This document shows positions 29,808-38,116 of a stretch of 64,000 bases of DNA, one piece after another. Source of the stretch: Variovorax paradoxus. Lineage in GTDB: Bacteria > Pseudomonadota > Gammaproteobacteria > Burkholderiales > Burkholderiaceae_C. Below the pieces are notes generated by a model. That model did no database searches, was not told where the DNA came from, and saw only the letters and a list, made by a program, of their open reading frames with translations. Made by a program: the position numbers and the translations under genes. The stretch's first letter is position 1. The number at the start of each line of letters is the position of its first letter. Location of the stretch: contig NZ_JAUSXL010000002.1 of NCBI RefSeq assembly GCF_030815975.1, positions 3,336,501 through 3,400,500 of the forward strand, given 5' to 3'.

Positions 29808-30784
29808 GCGGGGCGCCTCCACAGCTGCGCATCGGTGATGGCGCGTACGTCCACGCGCACCGGCAGGATACCGTCGCGCGCCGAGCGGTCGGCCACCGTC
29901 TGCAGGGCCGCAATGTCGGCTTCGGACACCGGCCGGCCCGTGACCGAGGCGCGCGCGGTGATGATGCGCGCCGATTCGATTGGCAGGCGTGTGAGCTGGC
30001 TGTAGGCCTGCGCATAGGCCTCGGGGTTGGCCAGCGCCCATTCGCCCGCGCGCGCCAGCCGGTCGAGAAACTGCACGATGGCAGCGCGCTTTGCCGGATC
30101 GGCCAGCGAGGGCTCGCTCGCGGTGATGAAGCCCAGCGCCGTGTTGATGCCGCGGCCGTCGCGCAGGATGCGCCCGCCCTGCTGCAGCGCGATCGTGTAG
30201 TAGGGGTCGAACACGGCCCAGGCGTCGATCTGCTTCGAGGCGAAGGCCGCGGCCGCATCGGTCGGCAGCACGAACTTCACCGTGACCTCGTCGCGCCGCA
30301 CGCCGGCTTCCTCGAGCGCACCATAGAGCTGGTATTGCGAGATGCTGCCGCGCGCGGACGAGACGATCGCGGTCTTGCCGCGCAGGTCGGCCACCTTGCG
30401 CAGCGGTGAGTCGGGCTGCACCACGATGCCCAGTGCATCGGCCTTGCCGACGCGCGTGGCGACGATCTTGAGCGGCGTCCGGCCGACGGCCGCAGCCAGC
30501 ACCGGCAGGTCGCCGGCCACGGCCGTGTCGACGGCCGCGCTGCGCTGCGCCTCGAACAGCGGGGCCGCGCCCTGGAAGTTGGCCCAGCGGTAGGCAAAGG
30601 GCGCACCCTCCAGGGCCTTCGAGGCCTCGAACAGTGCGCGCAGGCCGCCGGCCTGGTCGCCGAGCACCAGCACGGTCTGCGATTGTGCCCATGCGCGCAG
30701 CGGACCGGTGGCTGCCAAGGAGAGTGCGGCACCCTGCTTGAGCCAGTTGCGGCGCGAGGCTTTCGAGAAGAAGAGATCGCTCAT
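29804..30784 (-). CDS. ABC sulfonate/organosulfur-type binding protein, first of four
   Basis: A 326-residue periplasmic binding protein of the SsuA/NMT1-like group. The N-terminus has a twin-arginine-like signal (SRRNWLKQ) and hydrophobic stretch, with cleavage near AWA-QS. The mature part begins VLGDQAGGLRALFEA, shared with the copy at 39316 (AGDQKGGLRALLEA), so the two are paralogues. It is coupled on both sides (ATGA and GTGA overlaps), and no permease lies on this strand. It probably feeds the ABC translocator encoded at 36245-38115 on the other arm. Confidence 0.83.
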   Translation of the reverse strand: MSDLFFSKASRRNWLKQGAALSLAATGPLRAWAQSQTVLVLGDQAGGLRALFEASKALEGAPFAYRWANFQGAAPLFEAQRSAAVDTAVAGDLPVLAAAVGRTPLKIVATRVGKADALGIVVQPDSPLRKVADLRGKTAIVSSARGSISQYQLYGALEEAGVRRDEVTVKFVLPTDAAAAFASKQIDAWAVFDPYYTIALQQGGRILRDGRGINTALGFITASEPSLADPAKRAAIVQFLDRLARAGEWALANPEAYAQAYSQLTRLPIESARIITARASVTGRPVSEADIAALQTVADRSARDGILPVRVDVRAITDAQLWRRPA

Positions 30785-32013
30785 GCGGCGGCTCCCGTCG
30801 AAAGCAGTGCGCGCTTGCCTGCCGCGACCAGGATCGCGTCGTTCTGCGGCGTGTGAATGCGGCTGCACAGCACGTCGCGGTAGTGCCGCTCGAGCGGGTT
30901 CTGCCGCGTGAGGCCGTGGTTGCCGCTCAGCTGCAGCGCGAGTTCGACCGCGCGGATGGCATTGTTCGTCACGGTGTACTTCAGCAGGCCGCTGTCGGTG
31001 GCCGGTTGCGCGCGGCCTTCGTCGATGGCGCGCGTCGCATCGTCGAGCAGCACGCGGTTGGTGCGCAGCAGCGCCTCGATCTCTCCCACATGCTCCTGCA
31101 CGCGCGCAAGGCTCGCGAGCGGCGCGCCCAGGTTGCCGGGCGCACGCTGGTTGAGAAAACCCGCCAGCCAGCCGTGCGCGGCCTGCGCCACCGCGTCGTA
31201 GAGGCTGCCGAGCAGCACCGTCATCCAGGCCTGCTGCGCGGCGTGGGCATCGATGTCGGTCTGGCTGCCGGCGTCGGGCGCCCAGTCGGCCGGTGCGCGA
31301 AGGTCGACCGCGTGGTCGAGCTCGATCGCCACGTTCTCGAACACCACCTCGTGGCTGCCCGATGCGCGCAGGCCCAGGTGGTCCCAGCTCGCGATCACGC
31401 GCACGCCGGGCGCATCGCGCGGCACCAGGAACACGCCGGTGCGCGGCACTGGCTCGTCGGTACGCGCCCACACGGCGAGCCACGAGAGGCCTTCGATGCC
31501 CGTCGTGTAGAGCTTGTGGCCGTCGATCCTCCAGCCGCTGCCTTCGCGGCGCGCCACCGTCGCGGGCAGCCCGCCGCGCGCGGGCGAACCGAGCGCGGGC
31601 TCGACGCGCAGCGCGTTGATGAGCGCACCGCGTTCCACCGCGCTGCGCAGCACCCGTTCGCGCAGGTGCGGCGGCCAGCGGCCGTCGCTGCGCGCGAGCG
31701 CATGGTGCTGCAGATAGGTCATCGTCAGGATCAGCGCGGTGGCCGGCTCGCCGCGCGCCACGGCCGCGATCACGCGCCGCGCGGTCGCCAGCGTGGCAGC
31801 GCCGCCGCCGCAGGCCGCGGGCGCCACCAGGCCGATGAGGCCGCGCGCCTGCAGCGCCTCGAAGTTCTCGCGCGGAAAGGCGCCGCTGCGGTCGTGGTCG
31901 GCCGCGGTGGCGGCGAACTGGGCCGACAGGCCGGCCAGCAGCGCGGCATCGACGGTGGCGGGTGTGGTTTCTTCAGGCGTGGCCGACGGGCGGCGCAAGG
32001 GGAGTGCACTCAT
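30781..32013 (-). CDS. Acyl-CoA dehydrogenase-fold flavoprotein monooxygenase, DszC/SfnC-like
   Basis: A 410-residue flavoprotein of the acyl-CoA dehydrogenase fold. The C-terminal motif NPLERHYRDVLCSRIHTP lacks the catalytic glutamate of dehydrogenases and matches flavin-dependent monooxygenases such as DszC (dibenzothiophene) and SfnC (sulfone). I therefore prefer an oxygenase that uses reduced FMN and oxidises an organosulfur compound. A flavin reductase is not seen in the window, so one would have to come from elsewhere. It opens the leftward operon, and its divergent promoter is shared with the binding-protein gene at 32124. Confidence 0.75.
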   Translation of the reverse strand: MSALPLRRPSATPEETTPATVDAALLAGLSAQFAATAADHDRSGAFPRENFEALQARGLIGLVAPAACGGGAATLATARRVIAAVARGEPATALILTMTYLQHHALARSDGRWPPHLRERVLRSAVERGALINALRVEPALGSPARGGLPATVARREGSGWRIDGHKLYTTGIEGLSWLAVWARTDEPVPRTGVFLVPRDAPGVRVIASWDHLGLRASGSHEVVFENVAIELDHAVDLRAPADWAPDAGSQTDIDAHAAQQAWMTVLLGSLYDAVAQAAHGWLAGFLNQRAPGNLGAPLASLARVQEHVGEIEALLRTNRVLLDDATRAIDEGRAQPATDSGLLKYTVTNNAIRAVELALQLSGNHGLTRQNPLERHYRDVLCSRIHTPQNDAILVAAGKRALLSTGAAA

Positions 32014-32123
32014 GGTGCCTGCACGGTAACGGGACGGCCCGGGACGGAAAACGACGCATCCCGCATATGCAAACTCGTTTTTCTGCGTTCGCTTTTGCCG
32101 CCTGCCTCGGTACGGTCCGGTGC

Positions 32124-33113
32124 ATGACATCTGACTTTCCGATCGACAGGCGACGCCTGCTCCAGGCCGCCGCGGGCTGGAGTGCCCTGGCCGCGGCCGG
32201 TGCGGCGCCGGCGCGCGACCTCTCTGGCGTCACGCTGCGCGTGGGCACCTACAAGGGCCTCTGGCGCCCGCTGCTGCAGGCTTCCGGCCAAGCCAACACG
32301 CCGTACAGGATCGACTGGCGCGAGCTCAACAACGGCGTGCTGCACATCGAGGCCATCAACGGCGATGCGCTCGACCTGGGCTCGGGCAGCGAGATCCCGC
32401 CGGTGTTCGCGGCGCGCCAGAAATCCAGCGTGCGGCTGGTGGCCGTGACGCACGAAGACCTGAACAACCAGGCCACGCTGGCGCGCAAGGATTCGCCGAT
32501 CCGCCGCATCGCCGACTTCAAGGGCAAGCGCGTGGGCTATGTGCGCGCCACCACCTCGCACTACTACCTGGCCAAGCAGCTGGCCGAGGCGGGCCTGTCG
32601 TTCAGCGACATCCAGGCCGTGAGCCTCACGCCTTCGGACGGCCTCTCGGCCTTCGCGCGCGGCGATCTCGATGCCTGGGCCATCTACGGCTACAACGGCC
32701 AGCTCGCGCGCACGCAATACGGCGCGCGCACCATCAAGACCGGCGTGGGCTACCTCTCGGGCAACTTCCCGATCTACGCCAACCCGCGTGCGCTCGACGA
32801 CGAGCTGCGCCGTGCGGCGCTGGGCGACCTGCTGCAGCGCCTGCAGCGCGCCTTCGCATGGATCAACGGCAACTTCCTGGCCTATGCGCGTGCGCAGTCG
32901 GCCGAGACGCGCGTGCCGGTCGGCGACCTGGTCGAGCTCTTCAACGGCCGCAGCGGCGACTACAGCCTGGGCCCGGTCACTGACGCCGTGGTGCGCAGCC
33001 ACCAAGAGGTGGCCGACACCTTCCTGAAGATCGGCGTGCTCGACGGGCCCGCCGACGTGAAGCCCTTGTGGGACCGCCGCTTCGAGAACCTGCTGCGCCT
33101 GCCCACCGCCTGA
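32124..33113 (+). CDS. ABC sulfonate/organosulfur-type binding protein, second of four
   Basis: A 329-residue periplasmic binding protein with a twin-arginine-type signal (DRRRLLQAAAGW) and the fold of SsuA/NMT1 proteins; the mature part begins VTLRVGTYKGLW. I chose the ATG at 32124; another ATG at 32067 is in frame, but the residues it adds look like leader DNA. It opens the rightward operon, 30 bp before the SsuD-like monooxygenase gene, so it probably delivers the sulfonate that enzyme cleaves. Confidence 0.82.
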   Translation: MTSDFPIDRRRLLQAAAGWSALAAAGAAPARDLSGVTLRVGTYKGLWRPLLQASGQANTPYRIDWRELNNGVLHIEAINGDALDLGSGSEIPPVFAARQKSSVRLVAVTHEDLNNQATLARKDSPIRRIADFKGKRVGYVRATTSHYYLAKQLAEAGLSFSDIQAVSLTPSDGLSAFARGDLDAWAIYGYNGQLARTQYGARTIKTGVGYLSGNFPIYANPRALDDELRRAALGDLLQRLQRAFAWINGNFLAYARAQSAETRVPVGDLVELFNGRSGDYSLGPVTDAVVRSHQEVADTFLKIGVLDGPADVKPLWDRRFENLLRLPTA

Positions 33114-33143
33114 TCCATTCCTACCCGAAAACACGAGGACACC

Positions 33144-34253
33144 ATGAGCCAGAACGACGTTGAATTCATCGGCATGATCCAGGGCCAGAAGGTCTCGGAG
33201 ATCCATGCGGCCAAGGGACCGGCCATCGACCGCGAGTACGTGCGCGCCTTCGCGCAGGCGCACGAGAGCGCGGGATTCGACCGCGTGCTGGTGCCGCACC
33301 ATTCGACCGGCCCCGACGCCACGCTGACGGTGGCCTATGCCGCCTCGGTGACCGAGCGCATCCACTTCATGCTCGCGCATCGGCCGGGTTTCGTGTCGCC
33401 CACGCTGGCGGCGCGGCAGTTCGCGTCGCTCGACCAGTTCAGCGGCGGCCGGCTCGGCGTGCACTACATCTCGGGCGGTTCCGATGAAGAGCAGCGCCGC
33501 GACGGCGACTGGCTCGGCCATGACCAGCGCTATGCGCGCACCGACGAATACCTCGACGTGCTGCACAAGGTGTGGACCAGCGAGAAGCCCTTCGACCACG
33601 AAGGCGCGCACTACCGCTACCAGAACGCTTTCTCCGAAGTGAAGCCGCTGCAGACGCGCAACGGCAGGCCGCATGTGCCGGTGTACTTCGGCGGCGCGTC
33701 GGAAGCGGCGATTCCGGTCGCCGGCAAATACGCCGACGTGTATGCGCTGTGGGGCGAGTCGCTCGACCAGGCGCGCGAGCTCACGACGCGCGTGCGCGCC
33801 GAGGCCGCGAAGCATGGGCGCAGCGTGCGCTTCTCGGTGTCGTTCCGCCCCATCCTCGCGCAGACCGAAGAAGCCGCGTGGGCGCGCGCCGAGAGCATCC
33901 TGGCCGAGACGAAACGCCTGCGCGTGGTGCAGGGCTACAACCGCGGCGGGCCGCAGCAGAGCGAGGGCGCGAAGCGCCTGCTCGCAGCGGCGGAGAAGGG
34001 CACGCGGCTCGACAAGCGGCTGTGGACGGCCGTGGCGCAGGAGATCGGCGGGCGCTCCAACAGCACGGCCCTGGTTGGCACACCCGAACAGGTGGCCGAT
34101 GCGCTGCTCGACTACTACGACCTGGGCGTGACCACCTTCCTGATCCGCGGCTTCGATCCGCTGGAAGACGCGATCGACTATGGACGCGAGCTGATTCCGC
34201 GCACGCGTGAACTCGTGGCGCAGCGCGCGGCTTCCATCCGCAAGGCCGCCTGA
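33144..34253 (+). CDS. LLM-class flavin monooxygenase, SsuD (alkanesulfonate monooxygenase) type
   Basis: A 369-residue luciferase-like TIM-barrel enzyme similar in length and motifs to SsuD (381 residues in E. coli). It uses reduced FMN and O2 to cleave a C-S bond and release sulfite. Family signs are LAHRPGFVSPTLAARQ (near 90), the hydrophobic core SGGRLGVHYISGG, and the end region STALVGTPEQVADALLDYY. No SsuE flavin reductase lies next to it, so a shared reductase is needed. It is preceded by a binding-protein gene and followed by a repeat-containing spacer and a class II aldolase gene. Specificity toward a particular sulfonate is unknown. Confidence 0.85.
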   Translation: MSQNDVEFIGMIQGQKVSEIHAAKGPAIDREYVRAFAQAHESAGFDRVLVPHHSTGPDATLTVAYAASVTERIHFMLAHRPGFVSPTLAARQFASLDQFSGGRLGVHYISGGSDEEQRRDGDWLGHDQRYARTDEYLDVLHKVWTSEKPFDHEGAHYRYQNAFSEVKPLQTRNGRPHVPVYFGGASEAAIPVAGKYADVYALWGESLDQARELTTRVRAEAAKHGRSVRFSVSFRPILAQTEEAAWARAESILAETKRLRVVQGYNRGGPQQSEGAKRLLAAAEKGTRLDKRLWTAVAQEIGGRSNSTALVGTPEQVADALLDYYDLGVTTFLIRGFDPLEDAIDYGRELIPRTRELVAQRAASIRKAA

Positions 34254-34267
34254 GTCCGGTCTTTTTC

Positions 34268-34365
34268 TCCCTCCCCCTCCGGGGGAGGGCCGGGGTGGGG
34301 GCCAGCCGCGTCACCACCGGTAGTGCCGTCGTTCCCCCATCCCAGCCTTCCCCCGGAAGGGGAAG
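34268..34365. repeat. Inverted repeat of CCCTCCCC/GGGGGAGGG blocks
   Basis: The spacer between the monooxygenase and aldolase genes contains a C-rich block (34268-34301) whose reverse complement recurs at 34333-34365 in slightly altered form. Each block can itself fold (TCCCCC...GGGGGA). A related block lies at 36279-36312 inside the permease coding region. It looks like a dispersed Variovorax-type palindrome and may stabilise or end mRNA. Confidence 0.65.
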
Positions 34366-34387
34366 GAGCAATGCAAGGAAATCTCTC

Positions 34388-35212
34388 ATGAGTGCCGTTC
34401 TTTCCATCGACCGCAACGCGGCCCAGCCGCTGAAGCTCAACCCCCACCCGCAGCAGAAGTACTGGTTCGACCCGATCCCACCGCGCACCAGCGTGCAGGC
34501 CGAGCGCCGCCACCGGCAGGAGCGCCTCGCGGGTGCGTTCCGCCTGTTTGCGCGCTTCGGCTTTGCGCAGGGCCTTGCGGGCCACATCACCGCGCGCGAT
34601 CCCGAGCTCAGCGATCACTTCTGGGTCAACCCGCTGGGCGTCCACTTCTCGCGCATCAAGGTCTCCGACCTGCTGCTGGTCAACTCGAAGGGCGAGACGG
34701 TGATCGGCGACCGGCCGCTCAACAAGGCCGCATTTGCCATCCACGCCGCGATCCACGAGCACAACCCGAAGATCATCGCCGCCGCGCACACGCATTCGAC
34801 CTACGGCAAGGCCTGGTCCACGCTGGGCCGCAAGCTCGACACGATCACGCAGGACAGCTGCGTGTTCCATGGCGACGTGGCGCTGTTCGACGACTTCACC
34901 GGCATGGTGGTCGACACCAGCGAGGGCGAGCGCATCGCGCAGGCGCTGGGCGACAAGAAGGGCGCGATCCTCAAGAATCACGGCATCCTGACGGCGGGCC
35001 CCACGGTCGAGGCCGCCGCCTGGTGGTACATCGCGCTCGACAACGCCTGCCACACGCAGCTGCTGGCTGAGGCCGCCGGCAAGCCGCAGCCCATCGACGA
35101 AGCAACCGCGCGCCACACGCACAGCCAGATCGGCGGCCCGGAGGGGGCCATCCATTCCTTCGACAGCCTCTACGAAGGCCTGGTCGAAGCGGAGCCCGAG
35201 CTGCTGCTCTGA
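34388..35212 (+). CDS. Class II aldolase/adducin family protein
   Basis: A 274-residue protein of the class II (zinc) aldolase fold, related to fuculose-phosphate aldolase. Zinc ligands are likely in THSTYG (His in HTHS), with a further His in NHGIL. The class splits aldol compounds to DHAP or lactaldehyde, but close bacterial relatives also include decarboxylases and unstudied enzymes. Methylthio-ribulose-type aldolases show that this family can serve organosulfur routes; use here is inference from its place between the SsuD-like enzyme and the transporter. Confidence 0.8.
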   Translation: MSAVLSIDRNAAQPLKLNPHPQQKYWFDPIPPRTSVQAERRHRQERLAGAFRLFARFGFAQGLAGHITARDPELSDHFWVNPLGVHFSRIKVSDLLLVNSKGETVIGDRPLNKAAFAIHAAIHEHNPKIIAAAHTHSTYGKAWSTLGRKLDTITQDSCVFHGDVALFDDFTGMVVDTSEGERIAQALGDKKGAILKNHGILTAGPTVEAAAWWYIALDNACHTQLLAEAAGKPQPIDEATARHTHSQIGGPEGAIHSFDSLYEGLVEAEPELLL

Positions 35213-35234
35213 AGAAAAACCACTGGAACTCTCG

Positions 35235-36248
35235 ATGACCGCATCTCTTTCACGCCCCGTATCGCGCCGGGGTGTCCTGCGCGCAGGCGGCGCTGCCGCC
35301 GTGGTTGCCTCGGGTGGCCTGATCGCCTCGCAGGCGTTTTCGCAGCAGGCGCGCAAGCTCACCTTCGCATGGAACGCCGCCGCGTTCTGCCTCTCGCCCG
35401 TCGTCGTCGCGCAGGAGCGCGGCTACTTCGAGCGCAACGGCCTGCAGGTGGACCTGATCAACTACACCGGCTCCACCGACCAGCTGCTGGAGTCGCTGGC
35501 GACGGCCAAGGCCGATGCGGCGGTGGGCATGATCCACCGCTGGCTCAAGCCGCTGGAGTCGGGCTTCGACGTGAAGATCGTCGGCAGCTCGCACGGCGGC
35601 TGCGTGCGGCTGGTGGGCGCGAAGAGCGCGGGCGCCACCAGCCTCGCGAGCCTCAAGGGCAAGATCATCGGCGTGTCGGACATCGCGAGCCCGGGCAAGA
35701 ACTTCTTCTCGATCCTGCTCGCGAAGAACGGCATCGATGCCGACAAGGACGTGACCTGGCGCCAGTACCCGGCCGACCTGCTCGACATCGCGGTGCAGAA
35801 GGGCGAGATCCACGCGATTGCCGATGGCGACCCCAACGTCTACCTGATCGAGAAGCGCAACAAGGGGGCCTTCGTGGAGATTGCGAGCAACCTCTCGGGC
35901 GAATACAAGGACAAGGTCTGCTGCATCGTCGGCGCGCGCGGCGAACTGGTGCGCAAGGACAAGCCGACCGTGGCCGCGCTGGTGCGCGCCATCGCGCAGG
36001 CCTCCGACTACGTGGCCGAGAACCCGAACGAATCGGCCAGGCTCTTCGCTAAGTATTCGCCCAAGGTGCCGGTGGAAGACCTGCGCGCGCTGCTCGGCAC
36101 GCTCACGCACAACCACCATCCGCTCGGCAGGAACCTGCGCGACGAGGTGGAGTTCTATGCGCGCGATTTCCGCGGCGTCGGCGTGCTCAAGAAGACCACC
36201 GATCCGGTGAAATTCGCCGAGCATGTCTCTTTCGATCCGCTGGCATGA
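35235..36248 (+). CDS. ABC sulfonate/organosulfur-type binding protein, third of four
   Basis: A 337-residue NMT1/SsuA-like periplasmic protein with a twin-arginine-type signal (SRRGVLRAGG, cleavage near AFS-QQ). The mature part begins LTFAWNAAAF and has the domain signatures YFERNGLQVDL and VGMIHRWL. The stop overlaps the permease start (ATGA), so this binding protein is the one directly coupled to the translocator genes. It differs from copies one, two and four, and may bind a different substrate. Confidence 0.84.
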   Translation: MTASLSRPVSRRGVLRAGGAAAVVASGGLIASQAFSQQARKLTFAWNAAAFCLSPVVVAQERGYFERNGLQVDLINYTGSTDQLLESLATAKADAAVGMIHRWLKPLESGFDVKIVGSSHGGCVRLVGAKSAGATSLASLKGKIIGVSDIASPGKNFFSILLAKNGIDADKDVTWRQYPADLLDIAVQKGEIHAIADGDPNVYLIEKRNKGAFVEIASNLSGEYKDKVCCIVGARGELVRKDKPTVAALVRAIAQASDYVAENPNESARLFAKYSPKVPVEDLRALLGTLTHNHHPLGRNLRDEVEFYARDFRGVGVLKKTTDPVKFAEHVSFDPLA

Positions 36249-37327
36249 GCACCCCCGACCCCGCATTCGGCTTCGATTCCCTCCCCTTCCGGGGGAGGGC
36301 CAGGGAGGGGGCCGCGGCGTGTGAACGTCCACCGGCTCCTGCTTCGGCATTGCCCCGCAGCTCGGTGGCTCTGCCCGCATGGCGCATCGGCTTCGCCGCC
36401 GCTGCGACATGGTTCGCCCTGGGCCTGCTCACGATCTACTGGCCGAACAAGGCGGTGGGCTTCAGCGACTGGGCCTACACCGACGAGTTCGGCATCGCCG
36501 CCATCGCGGTGGGCGCACTGCTGCTGGCCGCCGCATCGCTCGGGCCGCGCGCCGGCCGCGTCGCGCTTGCGCTGCAGCCCGCGGGCCCATGGCTTGTCGC
36601 GCTGCCCGTGCTGTTCGCCATCTGGGAGATCGCGACCGCCAAGCTCGCGTTGCTCCCCAGGCCATTCTTTGCGCCGCCGCAAAGCCTGGTGGAGACCTAC
36701 ATCGACGACTGGCGCCGCCTCGGCGAAAGCCTGCTGCATTCGACCCGGCTGCTCGCGCATGGCTTCGTGCTGGGCGCGCTCGCGGGTTTTCTCACGGGCG
36801 TGACCATCGGCTGGTCGCGCATCGCGGGCTACTGGGTGCATCCGGTGCTGCGCTTCGTGGGGCCGGTGCCGGCTTCGGCGCTGCTGCCGCTCGCGTTCTT
36901 CTTCTTTCCATCGAGCTATGCGGCCGCGGTGTTCCTGATCGCGCTCGCCACTGGTTTTCCGGTGGCGGTGCTCACCTGGTCGGGCGTCGCGGGCGTCAAC
37001 CGCAATTACTACGACGTGGCGCGCACCATGGGCGCGAGCGAGCGCTTCCTGGTGCTGCGCGTGGCCATTCCGGCGGCGTTGCCGCAGGTATTCGTGGGCC
37101 TTTTCATGGGGCTGGGCGCGGCGTTCTCGGTGCTGGTCACGGCCGAGATGATGGGCGTGAAAGCCGGCCTCGGTTTCTATCTTTCGTGGGCACAGGGCTG
37201 GGCTTCGTACTCGAACATGTACGCCGCGCTGATCGTGATGGCCGTGCTGTGCTCGGGCCTGATCACGCTGCTGTTCAAGGTGCGCGACCGTGTGCTGTCG
37301 TGGCAGAAGGGGACTGTGAAATGGTAG
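36245..37327 (+). CDS. ABC permease, SsuC/NMT1-partner type, with extended N-terminus
   Basis: A 360-residue inner-membrane permease (BPD_transp_1). After a long variable N-terminus there are two extra hydrophobic helices (about 45-70, 80-100), then the usual permease core with the EAA-type loop (YYDVARTMGASERFLVLRVAIPAALPQ). Codons 12-23 (SLPFRGRAREGA) are encoded by a copy of the GGGGGAGGG repeat, so this part is probably not functional. A GTG at 36365 offers a start after it. Pairs with the ATPase at 37321, which overlaps its 3' end by 7 bp. Confidence 0.85.
   Translation: MSTPDPAFGFDSLPFRGRAREGAAACERPPAPASALPRSSVALPAWRIGFAAAATWFALGLLTIYWPNKAVGFSDWAYTDEFGIAAIAVGALLLAAASLGPRAGRVALALQPAGPWLVALPVLFAIWEIATAKLALLPRPFFAPPQSLVETYIDDWRRLGESLLHSTRLLAHGFVLGALAGFLTGVTIGWSRIAGYWVHPVLRFVGPVPASALLPLAFFFFPSSYAAAVFLIALATGFPVAVLTWSGVAGVNRNYYDVARTMGASERFLVLRVAIPAALPQVFVGLFMGLGAAFSVLVTAEMMGVKAGLGFYLSWAQGWASYSNMYAALIVMAVLCSGLITLLFKVRDRVLSWQKGTVKW
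36279..36312. repeat. Dispersed GGGGGAGGG repeat inside the permease reading frame
   Basis: A block CCCTCCCCTTCCGGGGGAGG followed by a G-rich segment matches the inverted repeat at 34268 and its mirror copy. It falls at codons 12-23 of the permease. Either the repeat inserted into the start of the gene, or the true start lies downstream and the repeat is intergenic. Confidence 0.6.
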
Positions 37328-38115
37328 CCAGCGCCGTTGCTGAAGCGGGCGTGCGCCGGGCCGGCGCGCATATCGACATCGGCGGCGTGAGCCACTGGTT
37401 CGATGTGCCGGCCGGCCCGCTGCAGGTGCTCGACGACATCGACCTGACGGTAAAGCCCGGCGAATTCGTCGCGCTGCTGGGACCGAGCGGCTGCGGCAAG
37501 TCGACGCTGCTGCGCCTCGTGGCCGGGCTCGAGCCCGCCACGGCCGGCCGCATCACGCAGGACGATGCGGCCATCACGCGGCCCGACCCGTCGCGCATCG
37601 TCGTGTTCCAGGACCCGACGCTCTACCCCTGGCGCAGCGTGTGGGACAACGTGGCGCTGGGCCTGCAGGCGCGCGGCGTGCTCAAGTCGCAGCGTGGCCG
37701 CGTCGACGAGGCGCTGAAGCTTGTCGGCCTCACCGACTTTGCCAAGGCCTTTCCGCACCAGCTTTCGGGCGGCATGGCACAGCGCGTGGCGCTGGCGCGT
37801 GCGCTGGTCAACGATCCGCAGCTGCTGGTGCTCGACGAGCCGCTCGGCAAGCTCGATTCGCTCACGCGCATCGCAATGCAGAGCGAGCTCGTCAACCTGT
37901 GGCAGCGCGCCGGCTTCTCGGCACTGCTGGTGACGCACGATGTGGAGGAGGCGCTGTTCCTCGCCAACCGCGTGATCGTGCTGAGCGACCGGCCGGCGCG
38001 CATTGCGGCCGAGATCGTGGTCGACCTGCCGTATCCGCGCCATCGTGGGCATGCGCGTCTGGCCGAGTTGAGACACGAAGCGTTGAGGCATTTGGGGCTC
38101 GACGCCACCTGGTGA
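37321..38115 (+). CDS. ABC ATPase, SsuB/TauB type
   Basis: A 264-residue ATPase of the nitrate/sulfonate/taurine class. Walker A is GPSGCGKS (54-61), the signature is LSGGMAQRV (148-156), Walker B is LLVLDEPLG (168-176), and the switch His lies in [12 protein letters not shown]. The start overlaps the permease stop by 7 bp. The island has only one permease-ATPase pair but four binding proteins. Confidence 0.9.
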   Translation: MVASAVAEAGVRRAGAHIDIGGVSHWFDVPAGPLQVLDDIDLTVKPGEFVALLGPSGCGKSTLLRLVAGLEPATAGRITQDDAAITRPDPSRIVVFQDPTLYPWRSVWDNVALGLQARGVLKSQRGRVDEALKLVGLTDFAKAFPHQLSGGMAQRVALARALVNDPQLLVLDEPLGKLDSLTRIAMQSELVNLWQRAGFSALLVTHDVEEALFLANRVIVLSDRPARIAAEIVVDLPYPRHRGHARLAELRHEALRHLGLDATW

Positions 38116-38116
38116 G

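Noticed and set aside
30781..32013. Naming the flavoprotein an ordinary acyl-CoA dehydrogenase
   Set aside because: The C-terminal catalytic Glu motif of dehydrogenases is missing and the region matches DszC/SfnC-type monooxygenases.
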